Below are positions 1 to 8,648 of a stretch of 64,000 bases of DNA, piece by piece. Every line of letters begins with the position of its first letter. The stretch's first letter is position 1. Under the pieces are notes generated by a model. It searched no databases. It was not told the origin of the DNA and saw only the letters and a program-made list of their open reading frames with translations. The DNA is from JBAYDV01 sp041672845 (GTDB lineage Bacteria; Bacteroidota; Bacteroidia; Bacteroidales; UBA932), in the NCBI GenBank assembly GCA_041672845.1, contig JBAYYV010000002.1, positions 62,001-126,000 on the forward strand, given 5' to 3'. Made by a program: the position numbers and the translations under genes.

Positions 1-1100
1 AATCTAACGCTAGAAGAGGAAGATTAACCACAGATCATGGTACTATAGAAACTCCTATTTTTATGCCTGTAGGGACAGTAGGTTCCGTAAAAGGAATATA
101 TCAAAGAGATTTAGATAACGATATCAATGCTCAAATTATATTAGGCAATACATATCATCTTTATCTTCGTCCAGGTTTAAAAATATTAAATAAAGCAGGA
201 GGATTACATAAATTTATTCATTGGAATAAACCCCTCTTAACGGATAGTGGAGGATTTCAAGTTTTTTCTCTGACTGATAATAGAAAATTAACTAATGAGG
301 GATGCACTTTTAGATCACACATAGATGGATCCAAACACACTTTTACTCCTGAAAATAACGTAGAAACTCAGAGAATTATAGGTGCTGATATTATTATGGC
401 TTTAGATGAATGCACCCCTGGAAATGCTGATCATAATTATGCAGCTAAATCTTTAGCTTTAACTCAACAATGGTTAGAAAGAGGTGCTAAACATTTTGAT
501 GAGACTGAACCTTTATATGGTTATCATCAGTCATATTTTCCTATAATTCAAGGCTGTATTTACCCAGATTTAAGACGTAAAGCTGCTGAACATGCTATAT
601 CATTAGAGAGAGAAGGTTATGCTATCGGAGGTCTATCTGTAGGAGAACCTATTGAAAAAATGTACGAAATGATAGAAGTAATTCATCCTATTATTCCTGA
701 AAACAAACCTAGATATCTAATGGGGGTAGGTACTCCTGCTAATATTTTAGAAAGTATAGCTCGTGGTATAGATATGTTTGACTGTGTAATGCCTACAAGA
801 AATGGTAGAAACGGTATGTTATTTACTTGGAATGGTATTATTAATATAAGAAACAATAAATGGAAAGATGATTTTTCGCCTATAGATACTACAGGAACAT
901 CTTTTGTAGATTCTTATTATACTAAAGCTTATTTACGTCATTTGATGATAGCAGGTGAAATGTTAGCTGCTCAAATAGCAAGTGAACATAACTTAGCTTT
1001 TTATTTAGATTTAGTAAGAGAATCTCGTAAACATATAGAAGCTGGAGATTTCTTAAAATGGAAAAACGAAGTTGTTAAAAAAGTACAAAATAGACTATAG
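1..1100 (+). CDS. tgt: tRNA-guanine transglycosylase (5' partial)
   Basis: Exchanges guanine-34 for a queuine precursor in tRNAs with GUN anticodons. The reading frame is open to the left edge, and residues before the first in-window ATG (position 63) read as genuine Tgt (SNARRGRLTTDHGTIETPIF), so the true start lies outside the window. Visible motifs are TDSGGFQVFS, GGLSVGEP and the DMFDCVMPTRNGRNG segment carrying the nucleophilic Asp. The CxCxxC zinc ligands found in E. coli-type Tgt just before AYLRHL are replaced by VDSYYTK, so the zinc site looks absent. I recall this as common in Bacteroidota. An LptF/G-family permease follows after 15 bases, probably co-transcribed. Confidence 0.95.
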   Translation, partial: SNARRGRLTTDHGTIETPIFMPVGTVGSVKGIYQRDLDNDINAQIILGNTYHLYLRPGLKILNKAGGLHKFIHWNKPLLTDSGGFQVFSLTDNRKLTNEGCTFRSHIDGSKHTFTPENNVETQRIIGADIIMALDECTPGNADHNYAAKSLALTQQWLERGAKHFDETEPLYGYHQSYFPIIQGCIYPDLRRKAAEHAISLEREGYAIGGLSVGEPIEKMYEMIEVIHPIIPENKPRYLMGVGTPANILESIARGIDMFDCVMPTRNGRNGMLFTWNGIINIRNNKWKDDFSPIDTTGTSFVDSYYTKAYLRHLMIAGEMLAAQIASEHNLAFYLDLVRESRKHIEAGDFLKWKNEVVKKVQNRL

Positions 1101-1115
1101 TAAAGAGATTAACAC

Positions 1116-2201
1116 ATGAGAATCGGAAAATTAGATAAATATATAATTAAAAAATTCATCGGGACTTATTTAGTCGCACTAGTCTTGATTATTCTTATAG
1201 TAATCATATTTGATATTAGTGAAAAAATAGATGATTTTATAGAAAATGAAGCTCCCCTTAAAGCTATCATTGTAGATTATTATGCTAATTTTATACCATA
1301 TTTTGTAAATATGTTTAGTCCTCTTTTCATATTTATCACCGTTATTTTCTTTACTTCTAAATTATCTCAAAACTCTGAAATAATAGCCATACTCTCTGGA
1401 GGGATTAGTTTCCAACGACTTATGTGGCCTTATTTTATTTCTGCGTTCTTTATAGCTTTATTTTCTTTATCTCTTAATCTATTTGTAATCCCTCCCGCAA
1501 ACGCCCAGAGATTAGCCTTTGAACAAACATATGTACATGGAGGGCGATATTATAATACTAATAGAAATATGCATTATCAGATTTCTCCTGGTGAATTTGT
1601 CTATGTAGAATCTTTCAGTACTTGGAATAATACAGCTTACAAATTCACACTTGAGAATATAAAAGAAAGTAAAATAGTTTCCAAATTATCAGCAGAAAAA
1701 GCTAAATGGGATTCTACTAGTCAATCATGGCAATTAAAAAATTATTTTCTTCGTAAATATGATGGTGATAAAGAAACTATTACTTCTGGGAATCAGTTAG
1801 ATACTACTATTAGTCTTACTGCAAATGATTTTTATAGAAATGAAAAAACTGTGTCTTCCTTGGATTATTTTCAACTAAAAAAACTAATCTCTACTCAGCG
1901 AATGAGAGGAGATTCTATGATAAAATTCTCTTTAATAGAATCTAATACTAGAATGGCTGTCCCATTTTCTGCCTTTATTCTTACACTTATAGGAGTTGCC
2001 TTATCTTCTAAAAAGAAAAGAGGCGGTATCGGTATAAATTTAGGTGTAGGAATAGGACTTAGTTTTACTTATATACTTTTCTTACGTTTCAGCCAAATGT
2101 TTGTAATTACTGATACTTTATCGCCTGCTGTAGCTATTTGGCTACCGAACATGATCTTTGCTATTATTGCAGTCTTCTTATATCGTATAGCTCCTAAATA
2201 A
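1116..2201 (+). CDS. LptF/LptG-family LPS export permease
   Basis: 361-residue inner-membrane protein of the YjgP/YjgQ family, which forms the transmembrane part of the Lpt ABC exporter moving lipopolysaccharide to the outer membrane. Hydrophobic segments lie near residues 15-35, 60-80 and 100-125, then a soluble periplasmic jelly-roll-like region (about 130-270), then three segments near 280-355. This is the LptF/G topology. The ATG at 1116 follows tgt by 15 bases; the tgt–permease pair is common in Bacteroidota. Whether it is the LptF or LptG paralogue cannot be decided from sequence alone. Confidence 0.85.
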   Translation: MRIGKLDKYIIKKFIGTYLVALVLIILIVIIFDISEKIDDFIENEAPLKAIIVDYYANFIPYFVNMFSPLFIFITVIFFTSKLSQNSEIIAILSGGISFQRLMWPYFISAFFIALFSLSLNLFVIPPANAQRLAFEQTYVHGGRYYNTNRNMHYQISPGEFVYVESFSTWNNTAYKFTLENIKESKIVSKLSAEKAKWDSTSQSWQLKNYFLRKYDGDKETITSGNQLDTTISLTANDFYRNEKTVSSLDYFQLKKLISTQRMRGDSMIKFSLIESNTRMAVPFSAFILTLIGVALSSKKKRGGIGINLGVGIGLSFTYILFLRFSQMFVITDTLSPAVAIWLPNMIFAIIAVFLYRIAPK

Positions 2202-2219
2202 ATAGTTTTTTATACAAAC

Positions 2220-2252
2220 AAAAAAAGTCATCTGCTACTAACAGACGACTAT
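2220..2252 (-). terminator. Rho-independent terminator for tdh
   Basis: Nine-base stem (2226-2234 with 2242-2250, one G-U pair on the minus strand) with a 7-base loop. Read on the minus strand it is followed by a run of T. It sits 43 bases after the stop codon of the threonine dehydrogenase gene. Confidence 0.7.
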
Positions 2253-2294
2253 AATTTATATTTGTTATAAAATTTAATCTTTATTATAGATTAC

Positions 2295-3248
2295 TTATTT
2301 ACCTAATTTAATACGAATAGCCTTAAGCATATCATCAATAACAGCATCCATATCCCATTTAGGAACCCATCCCCATTCTTCACGTGCACATGTATCATCT
2401 AAACAATCAGGCCAAGAAGCAGAAATTTGGGCTTTGATAGGGTCGATATGGTAATCAAAAGTAGCTTCTGGTATAAGTTGTTTGATTTTTGCAAATAATT
2501 GTTCAGGAGTAAAACTCATAGAAGCGATGTTAAATGAATTTCTATGTATTAATTTAGAAGGATCAGCTTCCATTAGTTCTGTAACAGCTCTTAGAGCATC
2601 TGGCATATACATCATATCCATATATTCACCTTTAGGAACTTCACATGTATAATGTCCAGTTTTAATCATTTCATAAAATACTTCTACAGCATAATCAGTA
2701 GTACCACCACCGGGAAGGGCACCATTAGAAATAAGACCAGGAAAACGTACTGAACGTGTATCTACACCAAATCTTGTAAAATAATAATCAGATAACATTT
2801 CACCAGTAACTTTACAAACGCCATAAATAGTATTAGGTCTCATGATAGTATCTTGAGGAGTTTTATAGTGAGGAGTATTATTTCCAAAAGCTCCTATTGA
2901 AGAAGGTGTAAATACTGAACAACCCATTTCTTTACCTAGAGTAAGAGAATTAATTAAAGCGCCAATATTAATTTTCCAAGCTATTTCAGGAACTTTTTCA
3001 CCTGTAGCTGATAATAAAGCCACTAAGTTAAAAATTGCATCTACTTTATTATCTTTTACTATTTTTGAAAAATTATCCATATCAAGAGCATCTAATTTTA
3101 TAGCTCTTGAAAATGTACTAAGTTTCTTCACTTGTTCTTCTTTAAGGTCGGCAGCGATAATGTGGTCTTCACCATAAATTTTCTGTAGGTGAGGAATTAA
3201 TTCAGTACCGATTTGTCCACCAGCACCTACTACTAATATTTTTTTCAT
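2295..3248 (-). CDS. tdh: L-threonine 3-dehydrogenase, SDR type
   Basis: 317-residue extended short-chain dehydrogenase. It has the NAD-binding GAGGQIG motif at residues 8-14, the catalytic YxxxK (Y142, K146 in IYGVCK) and the nearby Ser pair at 116-117 (TPSSIGAFG). The family resembles UDP-galactose epimerase, but this Bacteroidota branch is known as L-threonine dehydrogenase, producing 2-amino-3-ketobutyrate for Kbl. A kbl gene is in this window (48660-49847, same strand), though not adjacent. Monocistronic, with its own terminator at 2220-2252. The specific substrate is inferred from family resemblance. Confidence 0.8.
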   Translation of the reverse strand: MKKILVVGAGGQIGTELIPHLQKIYGEDHIIAADLKEEQVKKLSTFSRAIKLDALDMDNFSKIVKDNKVDAIFNLVALLSATGEKVPEIAWKINIGALINSLTLGKEMGCSVFTPSSIGAFGNNTPHYKTPQDTIMRPNTIYGVCKVTGEMLSDYYFTRFGVDTRSVRFPGLISNGALPGGGTTDYAVEVFYEMIKTGHYTCEVPKGEYMDMMYMPDALRAVTELMEADPSKLIHRNSFNIASMSFTPEQLFAKIKQLIPEATFDYHIDPIKAQISASWPDCLDDTCAREEWGWVPKWDMDAVIDDMLKAIRIKLGK

Positions 3249-3345
3249 ATTGAATTATTTATTACTAAAATCTATTTCTATTTCTTGTAAAGTTACACTT
3301 TTTTCTGAAAAATTATTAATTTCATAGCAACAGAATTTAATTTAT

Positions 3346-3353
3346 TAAATTTG
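3346..3353 (+). promoter_or_regulatory. Candidate Bacteroidota -7 promoter element
   Basis: TAAATTTG matches TAnnTTTG, 43 bases upstream of the GSCFA gene. No clean upstream TTTG at the expected distance. Confidence 0.45.
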
Positions 3354-3396
3354 TATTAAATATATATTTAAAATATATTTTAACCACCCTAAAAAG

Positions 3397-4308
3397 ATGA
3401 AAAAGACAATTACAAAAATAAATATTGAGCCTATTAATCAGCCAATTAACCATGATGATAAAATAATATCCCTTGGTAGTTGTTTTTCTTCAGATATAGG
3501 CTATCGTCTTGCCGACAATGGGTTTAATATTCTTAACAATCCATTCGGCGTTTTATATAATCCTATATCTATAAAAAATTCATTGGAAAGGCTATTTACT
3601 AATAAACCTTTCACCCTAGATGATATTATAAAACGGGACCCTTTTTATGGTAGAAAAAAAGATAACAATAATAAAAAACTAACTAATAATCAAAACAGTA
3701 GTCAAAACTTAAACTTGAATCATAGAAATATAACTCACTGTATTCCAGGTCAAGGATATACTAGTTTTTATCATCATGGTAGTTTCACTAAACCCACACC
3801 AGAAGAATTTTTAGAAAATGCTAATAAAAAATTAGAAGAAGCACATAATTTTTTCAATGAAACGGACTATATAATTATAACCTTCGGCACAGCATGGGTA
3901 TATAGACATATAGAAAAAGATATAATCGTATCAAACTGCCATAAACACTTAGCCAAAGAATTTAATAGAGAATTATTAGATATAGAAACTATTTTAAATG
4001 CTTATAGTAATTTTATGTATTTCGATTTGACATTTCATCCAAAGAGAAAATGGATATTCACAGTTTCTCCGATTAGACATTTAAAAGATGGATTACACAG
4101 GAATCAAATATCTAAATCCATTTTATTATTAGCCATAGATAAACTAGTAAAACGCTATCCTAATAATTATTATTACTTCCCTTCTTATGAGATAATATTA
4201 GATGAACTTAGAGATTATTCTAACTTTGCAGATAATCTTATACACCCTAATAAAACTGCTATAGATTATGTGTGGGAAAGATTTAAACTCTATTGCACTA
4301 AATCCTAA
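3397..4308 (+). CDS. GSCFA-domain protein
   Basis: 303-residue protein with the defining motif near the N-terminus (SLGSCFSSDIGYRL, here GSCFS rather than GSCFA) followed by NPFGVLYNP. Later segments such as ITFGTAWVYR, FTVSPIRHLKDG and NLIHPNKTAIDYVWERF fit the SGNH/GDSL-like hydrolase fold to which GSCFA proteins are related. The substrate is unknown. No signal peptide is visible. Residues about 85-115 hold an Asn/Lys-rich, low-complexity insert in an otherwise conserved region, probably AT-driven expansion. Single gene between a promoter-like element and a strong terminator. Confidence 0.8.
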   Translation: MKKTITKINIEPINQPINHDDKIISLGSCFSSDIGYRLADNGFNILNNPFGVLYNPISIKNSLERLFTNKPFTLDDIIKRDPFYGRKKDNNNKKLTNNQNSSQNLNLNHRNITHCIPGQGYTSFYHHGSFTKPTPEEFLENANKKLEEAHNFFNETDYIIITFGTAWVYRHIEKDIIVSNCHKHLAKEFNRELLDIETILNAYSNFMYFDLTFHPKRKWIFTVSPIRHLKDGLHRNQISKSILLLAIDKLVKRYPNNYYYFPSYEIILDELRDYSNFADNLIHPNKTAIDYVWERFKLYCTKS

Positions 4309-4340
4309 AAATAGGTATTAGCATAAGATTTAAAATATAA

Positions 4341-4370
4341 AAAAAGAGATTCTTGTTAGAATCTCTTTTT
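4341..4370. terminator. Bidirectional terminator
   Basis: Perfect 10-base stem (4343-4352 with 4359-4368), 6-base loop, A-run before and T-run after. It serves the GSCFA gene on plus and the ribosomal operon ending in rplQ on minus. Confidence 0.85.
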
Positions 4371-4420
4371 TTATAGATAAATTTTTACTTATTCAGCTTT
4401 TGGTTCTCCCTTTTTAGGAG

Positions 4421-5020
4421 CTACTTTTTAGCTTCTACCTTAGGAGCTACTTTTTTAGCTTCTACCTTAGGAGCTACTTCTTTAGCTTCTACTTTAGGAG
4501 CTACTTTTTTAGCTTCTACCTTAGGAGCTACTTCTTTAGCTTCTACTTTAGGAGCTACTTCTTTAACTTCAGATTGAACTTCTGTACTAACTTTTTTAGA
4601 ACGACTACGACGTGTAGTAGCTTTCTTAATTTCTTTCTTAGGAGCAGCTAAAAGAGCTTCTTCATTGAAATCTACTAATTCTATAATAGCTGTATCAGCT
4701 GCATCACCTTGTCTAAATCCTGTTTTAATAATACGAGTGTATCCACCTGGACGATTTGCAATCTTAGGAGCTACGACGCGGAAAAGTTCACTAACGACTT
4801 CTTTTTGTTTCAGATAAGCAAATACAGTACGACGTGAATGAGTAGTATCATTCTTAGATTTTGTGATAAGGGGTTCTACATAAAGTCTTAAAGCTTTAGC
4901 TTTAGGCAATGTAGTCTCTATGCGTTTATGCATGATTAGAGAGTTTGCCATATTAGCCAGCATAGCCTTACGGTGTCCACTCTTACGGCCAAGATGATTA
5001 AATCCTTTATTATGCCTCAT
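4421..5020 (-). CDS. rplQ: 50S ribosomal protein L17 with repetitive C-terminal tail (frameshifted end)
   Basis: The first ~125 residues are a normal bacterial L17 (MRHNKGFNHLGRKSGHR, NRPGGYTRI). A Lys/Ala/Val/Glu-rich tail follows, with 9-residue repeats (EVAPKVEAK). The current frame stops at 4421 because a T tract (4425-4429) has five bases where the equivalent repeat positions have six. Adding one base restores the frame to VAPKKGEPKAE and a stop at 4389, which looks like the natural end. This is either a real slippage mutation or a sequence error. The start overlaps the end of rpoA by 11 bases; last gene of the operon. Confidence 0.92.
   Translation of the reverse strand: MRHNKGFNHLGRKSGHRKAMLANMANSLIMHKRIETTLPKAKALRLYVEPLITKSKNDTTHSRRTVFAYLKQKEVVSELFRVVAPKIANRPGGYTRIIKTGFRQGDAADTAIIELVDFNEEALLAAPKKEIKKATTRRSRSKKVSTEVQSEVKEVAPKVEAKEVAPKVEAKKVAPKVEAKEVAPKVEAKKVAPKVEAKK
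4430..4564 (-). repeat. Five tandem 27-bp repeats inside rplQ
   Basis: The 9-codon unit recurs with exact 27-base spacing (starts at 4430, 4457, 4484, 4511, 4538) with one or two substitutions, alternating KEV and KKV. Degenerate partial copies flank it. A repeat with homopolymer tracts of this kind is prone to copy-number and indel change. Confidence 0.9.
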
Positions 5021-6032
5021 TTTTTTCTTCTTTTTTCTTAGTTAATTCTACATTATATTTGGTTACATCCATACCAAAATTTAGTTTCACTTTATCCATA
5101 AGAGTATCTATTTCATTCATAGATTTCTTACCAAAGTTTCTAAATCTTGCTAATTCTACTCTTTGGTGTGTTACCAAATCAGCAAATGTCTCAATAGATG
5201 CAGCCTTTAAACAATTAAGAGCCCTTACAGAAAGATCCATATCTGAAAGTTTAGTCATAAGTAGATGACGCATACGTAATGATTCCTCATCAAGTTCAGT
5301 AGGCACATCTTTTTCAGGAATATTTTCAAGTAATATCTTTTCATCAGAGAATAACATGAAGTGATAAATAAGAATCTTAGCAGCTTCTGTTAAAGCATCT
5401 TTAGGATGAATAGAACCATCAGTCGTAACCTCAATTGTAAGTTTATTATAGTCGGTTTTTTGTTCTACACGATAATCTTCCACGAAAAATTTTACATTCT
5501 TAATGGGTGTAAAAATTGAATCTATAGGAATAACACCTAAAACATCACCTTCTACTCTATTTTCTTCAGCAGGAACATAACCTCTACCTTTTCCTACAGT
5601 CATTTCAATCTCAAAATTCACATTAGATTCCATAGAACAAATATGAAGTTCAGGATTTAATACTGAGAAATTGCATAGACTTTTGGAAATATCTGCTGCA
5701 GTAAATTCTTCTTTTCCAGTAATAGAAATTTTTACTACTTCTCTATCTTCTTCTTTGACTTCCTGTTTGAAACGAACTTGTTTCAAATTAAGAATAATAT
5801 CAACTACACTTTCTATTACACCAGGAATAGTATCAAATTCATGATCAACACCCTTAATTTTAATAGAAGTGATGGCAAATCCTTCTAATGAAGATAAAAG
5901 AATACGACGCAGTGCGTTACCTACTGTAATCCCATAACCGGGTTCAAGAGGACGGAACTCGAAACGACCGAATTTATCAGAAGAATCGAGCATTATTACC
6001 TTATCTGGTTTTTGAAATGCTAATATTGCCAT
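5010..6032 (-). CDS. rpoA: RNA polymerase alpha subunit
   Basis: 340-residue alpha subunit, the assembly platform of RNA polymerase. The N-terminal domain carries FEPLxPGYGITVGNALRR-type sequence (residues about 25-50), and the C-terminal DNA-contacting domain (about 250-325) has LNCLKAASIETFADLV and FRNFGKKSMNEI. Length is normal and the tail is Lys/Glu-rich. It lies 11 bases after rpsD and overlaps rplQ by 11 bases, the standard bacterial order. Confidence 0.98.
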   Translation of the reverse strand: MAILAFQKPDKVIMLDSSDKFGRFEFRPLEPGYGITVGNALRRILLSSLEGFAITSIKIKGVDHEFDTIPGVIESVVDIILNLKQVRFKQEVKEEDREVVKISITGKEEFTAADISKSLCNFSVLNPELHICSMESNVNFEIEMTVGKGRGYVPAEENRVEGDVLGVIPIDSIFTPIKNVKFFVEDYRVEQKTDYNKLTIEVTTDGSIHPKDALTEAAKILIYHFMLFSDEKILLENIPEKDVPTELDEESLRMRHLLMTKLSDMDLSVRALNCLKAASIETFADLVTHQRVELARFRNFGKKSMNEIDTLMDKVKLNFGMDVTKYNVELTKKKEEKNEA

Positions 6033-6043
6033 TATGTTATTTA

Positions 6044-6646
6044 TTATTTAGAGTAAAGCTCTACGATTAATTGTTCATTGATTGGTTCAGGAATTTCTGT
6101 TCTTTCAGGAACATTTAAATATTTTCCTGTCATATCAGTGTGATTCCATTGAATCCATGAATATTTACATATATCTACTGCAGAATTTTGAATTACTTCA
6201 AGACTCTTAGATTTTTCACGTACTCCTACTACATCTCCAGGTTTTACTATAACTGAAGGTATATTACACATTTTACCATTCAAAGTAATATGGCTATGAT
6301 TAACTAACTGTCTAGCAGCTCTTCTGGTAGGAGCAATTCCCATACGGAATACAAGATTATCTATTCTAGATTCTAAAAGCATAAGCAAGTTTTGACCTGT
6401 TTGTCCTTTCATACGAGAAGATTTCTTGTACATATTACGGAATTGTCTTTCTAATACACCATAAGTGTATTTTACTTTTTGTTTTTCTCTTAACTGAGTA
6501 CCATACTCAGATACTTTAGAGCGTCTTTTGTTTGCGCCATGTTGTCCTGGAGGATAATTTTTCTTTTCTAAATATCTATCAGGACCGTAAATCGGTTCTC
6601 CGAATTTACGAGCAATCCTTGTGGAAGGTCCTATATATCTTGCCAT
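6044..6646 (-). CDS. rpsD: 30S ribosomal protein S4
   Basis: 200 residues. Opens MARYIGPSTRIARKFGE, then PPGQHG, with the S4 RNA-binding domain at about 90-155 (LESRIDNLVFRMGIAPTRRAARQLV). S4 nucleates 30S assembly on 16S rRNA. The zinc-binding cysteines of some S4 proteins are absent from the N-terminus. Sits between rpsK (30 bases) and rpoA (11 bases). Confidence 0.98.
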   Translation of the reverse strand: MARYIGPSTRIARKFGEPIYGPDRYLEKKNYPPGQHGANKRRSKVSEYGTQLREKQKVKYTYGVLERQFRNMYKKSSRMKGQTGQNLLMLLESRIDNLVFRMGIAPTRRAARQLVNHSHITLNGKMCNIPSVIVKPGDVVGVREKSKSLEVIQNSAVDICKYSWIQWNHTDMTGKYLNVPERTEIPEPINEQLIVELYSK

Positions 6647-6676
6647 TTTATTCTATTATTTATTATGTTAGAAAAA

Positions 6677-7066
6677 TCAAACTCTACGATGTCCTTTTGG
6701 TCGACATCCATTATGTGGAAGTGGTGTAACATCTACTATTTCCATAATAGAAATACCCTCTCCATTAATAGTACGAACAGCAGATTCTCTTCCACTACCC
6801 GGACCTTTTACATAAGCTTTAACCTTTCTAACGCCAAGATCATAAGCCACTTTTGCAGCATCAGCTGCAGCTACTTGAGCAGCATAGGATGTGTTCTTTT
6901 TAGAACCTCTAAATCCCATTTTACCTGCTGAAGACCAACTAATAACTTGTCCTAAGCTATTGGTGATGGTTATGATCACGTTATTAAATGTTGACTGGAT
7001 ATGAACTTCTCCAAATGCGTCAACTTTAACGACTCTCTTTTTATTTGATGATGATTTCTTTGCCAT
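6677..7066 (-). CDS. rpsK: 30S ribosomal protein S11
   Basis: 129 residues, full length. Diagnostic segments are VHIQSTFNNVIITITN, SSAGKMGFRGSKKNT and the C-terminal DVTPLPHNGCRPKGHRRV. S11 lies at the 30S platform near the E site. The gene follows rpsM after 11 bases. Confidence 0.98.
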   Translation of the reverse strand: MAKKSSSNKKRVVKVDAFGEVHIQSTFNNVIITITNSLGQVISWSSAGKMGFRGSKKNTSYAAQVAAADAAKVAYDLGVRKVKAYVKGPGSGRESAVRTINGEGISIMEIVDVTPLPHNGCRPKGHRRV

Positions 7067-7077
7067 TTCAGCTTCTG

Positions 7078-7452
7078 TTATTTAGTTGCTTTTTTCTTAT
7101 TTGCTACAGTTTTCTTCTTACCCTTACGAGTACGAGCATTATTTTTAGTGCTCTGTCCACGAGTAGGAAGACCTACACGATGACGAATTCCTCTGTAACA
7201 TCCAATATCCATCAATCTCTTGATGTTCATTTGAACTGAAGAACGAAGTTCTCCTTCGATCTTGTATTCAGAAACTTTGTTTCTGATAGCAGTGATCTGA
7301 TCGTCATTCCAGTCCTGAACTTTAGTCTCGTAACTGATTCCACAGTCATCAAGAATTGTTTTAGCAGAACTACGACCTATACCGAAGATATAAGTAAGAC
7401 CTATATCTCCTCTTTTGTTTTTTGGTAAATCAACTCCGGCTATACGTGCCAT
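7078..7452 (-). CDS. rpsM: 30S ribosomal protein S13
   Basis: 124 residues. MARIAGVDLPKNKRGDIGL, GIGRSSAKTIL (helix-hairpin-helix) and RGIRHRVGLPTRGQ with a basic tail that reaches the decoding centre. S13 forms inter-subunit bridges. Follows rpmJ after 36 bases. Confidence 0.98.
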   Translation of the reverse strand: MARIAGVDLPKNKRGDIGLTYIFGIGRSSAKTILDDCGISYETKVQDWNDDQITAIRNKVSEYKIEGELRSSVQMNIKRLMDIGCYRGIRHRVGLPTRGQSTKNNARTRKGKKKTVANKKKATK

Positions 7453-7488
7453 ATTCTTATGCTTACTTTATTGTTTACTAATTGAAAA

Positions 7489-7605
7489 TTATCCTTGGCG
7501 CATTTTGAATTTGGGATTCTTCTTGCAAATGATATAAACGCGTCCTTTGCGTCTAACTACTTTACAATCTGCGCTTCGTTTTTTAACGGATGTTTTTACT
7601 TTCAT
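7489..7605 (-). CDS. rpmJ: 50S ribosomal protein L36
   Basis: 38-residue ORF: starts MKVKTSVKKRSADCKVV and ends NPKFKMRQG. This matches L36 in length and ends. Of the four classical zinc ligands (Cys11, Cys14, Cys27, His33), positions 11 and 33 are Ser and Phe, leaving only Cys14 and Cys27, so it should not bind zinc in the usual way. Position between infA (13 bases) and rpsM is canonical. Confidence 0.95.
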   Translation of the reverse strand: MKVKTSVKKRSADCKVVRRKGRVYIICKKNPKFKMRQG

Positions 7606-7618
7606 GATTATATATTTT

Positions 7619-7837
7619 TTATTTGTATCTGAAGGTAATTCTTCCTTGGCTTAAATCATAAGGTGACATCTCTACTTTCACCTTATCGCCAGGAAGTATA
7701 CGAATATAATGCATTCTCATTTTTCCTGAGATATGAGCAATGATTACATGTCCAATCTCTAATTCTACTTTGAACATAGCATTTGAAAGTGCTTCTATTA
7801 TTACACCATCTTTTTCAATTGCTGATTGTTTTGACAT
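7619..7837 (-). CDS. infA: Translation initiation factor IF-1
   Basis: 72 residues, the standard IF-1 length, a single S1-like OB fold (EKDGVIIEALSNAMFKVEL, GHVIIAHISGKMRMHYIRIL, GDKVKVEMSPYDLSQGRI). Binds the 30S A site during initiation. Lies between map and rpmJ in conserved order. Confidence 0.98.
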   Translation of the reverse strand: MSKQSAIEKDGVIIEALSNAMFKVELEIGHVIIAHISGKMRMHYIRILPGDKVKVEMSPYDLSQGRITFRYK

Positions 7838-7854
7838 AATAAATTCCCCTATAA

Positions 7855-8631
7855 TTACTTATTAGTACAGTTTTTATCAATATAATCAAAAGTAGATAAT
7901 AGTTGAGGCTTTTCTCCCTGTATTGCTACAGTCAACTCAAAATGTGCAGATTTTTGCTTATCAGCTGTAGCTACTGCCCAACCATTGTCGTGCAAGTAAA
8001 CATACCTTGATCCAGCATTAATCATGGGTTCTATGCAAATAGTCATACCATCAACAAGTTTTTTGCCATGACCCTGTCTGCCATAATTAGGTACATCTGG
8101 AGATTCGTGCATATCTGCACCTATCCCATGACCTACCATCTCACGAACTACAGAGTATCCAAAACTTTCGGCATAAGACTGAACTGCATATCCAATGTCA
8201 CCTATTCTGTTTCCGGCTACGGCCTGGGAAATGCCGCGAAATAAAGATTCTTTAGTAACATCTAGTAATTGTCTAGTTTCTTTGCTTACATCTCCTACTG
8301 GAAAAGTATACGCAGAATCACCATAAAAACCTTTATAAATAGTACCGCAGTCTACAGAAACAATATCTCCTTCTTTTAACTGGTAATCTGACGGAAAACC
8401 GTGAACGATTACATCATTAACTGAAAGACATAGAGTATATGGAAATCCACCATATCCTAAGAAGCCAGGTTCCGCACCATTGTCACGTATGAAAGACTCA
8501 GCTAATTTGTCAAGCTCCATTGTAGTCACACCGGGAGCTATATGCTTTCCTACTTCTGCCAATGTCTTGGACACTAGTATAGCATTCTCTTTAAGAATAG
8601 CTATTTCTTCTTTTGATTTTATTATTATCAT
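7855..8631 (-). CDS. map: Methionine aminopeptidase, type I
   Basis: 258-residue cytosolic metallopeptidase that removes the initiator Met. The metal ligands are visible: Asp94 (SVDCG), Asp105 (YGDSAYTF), the His of EMVGHGIG, Glu of CIEPMI and Glu of HFELTVAI. The substrate-contacting His79 lies in IVHGFP. There is no N-terminal zinc-finger extension. Placed 17 bases after secY and 17 before infA. Confidence 0.97.
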   Translation of the reverse strand: MIIIKSKEEIAILKENAILVSKTLAEVGKHIAPGVTTMELDKLAESFIRDNGAEPGFLGYGGFPYTLCLSVNDVIVHGFPSDYQLKEGDIVSVDCGTIYKGFYGDSAYTFPVGDVSKETRQLLDVTKESLFRGISQAVAGNRIGDIGYAVQSYAESFGYSVVREMVGHGIGADMHESPDVPNYGRQGHGKKLVDGMTICIEPMINAGSRYVYLHDNGWAVATADKQKSAHFELTVAIQGEKPQLLSTFDYIDKNCTNK

Positions 8632-8648
8632 CTTTCTTATATCAAATT

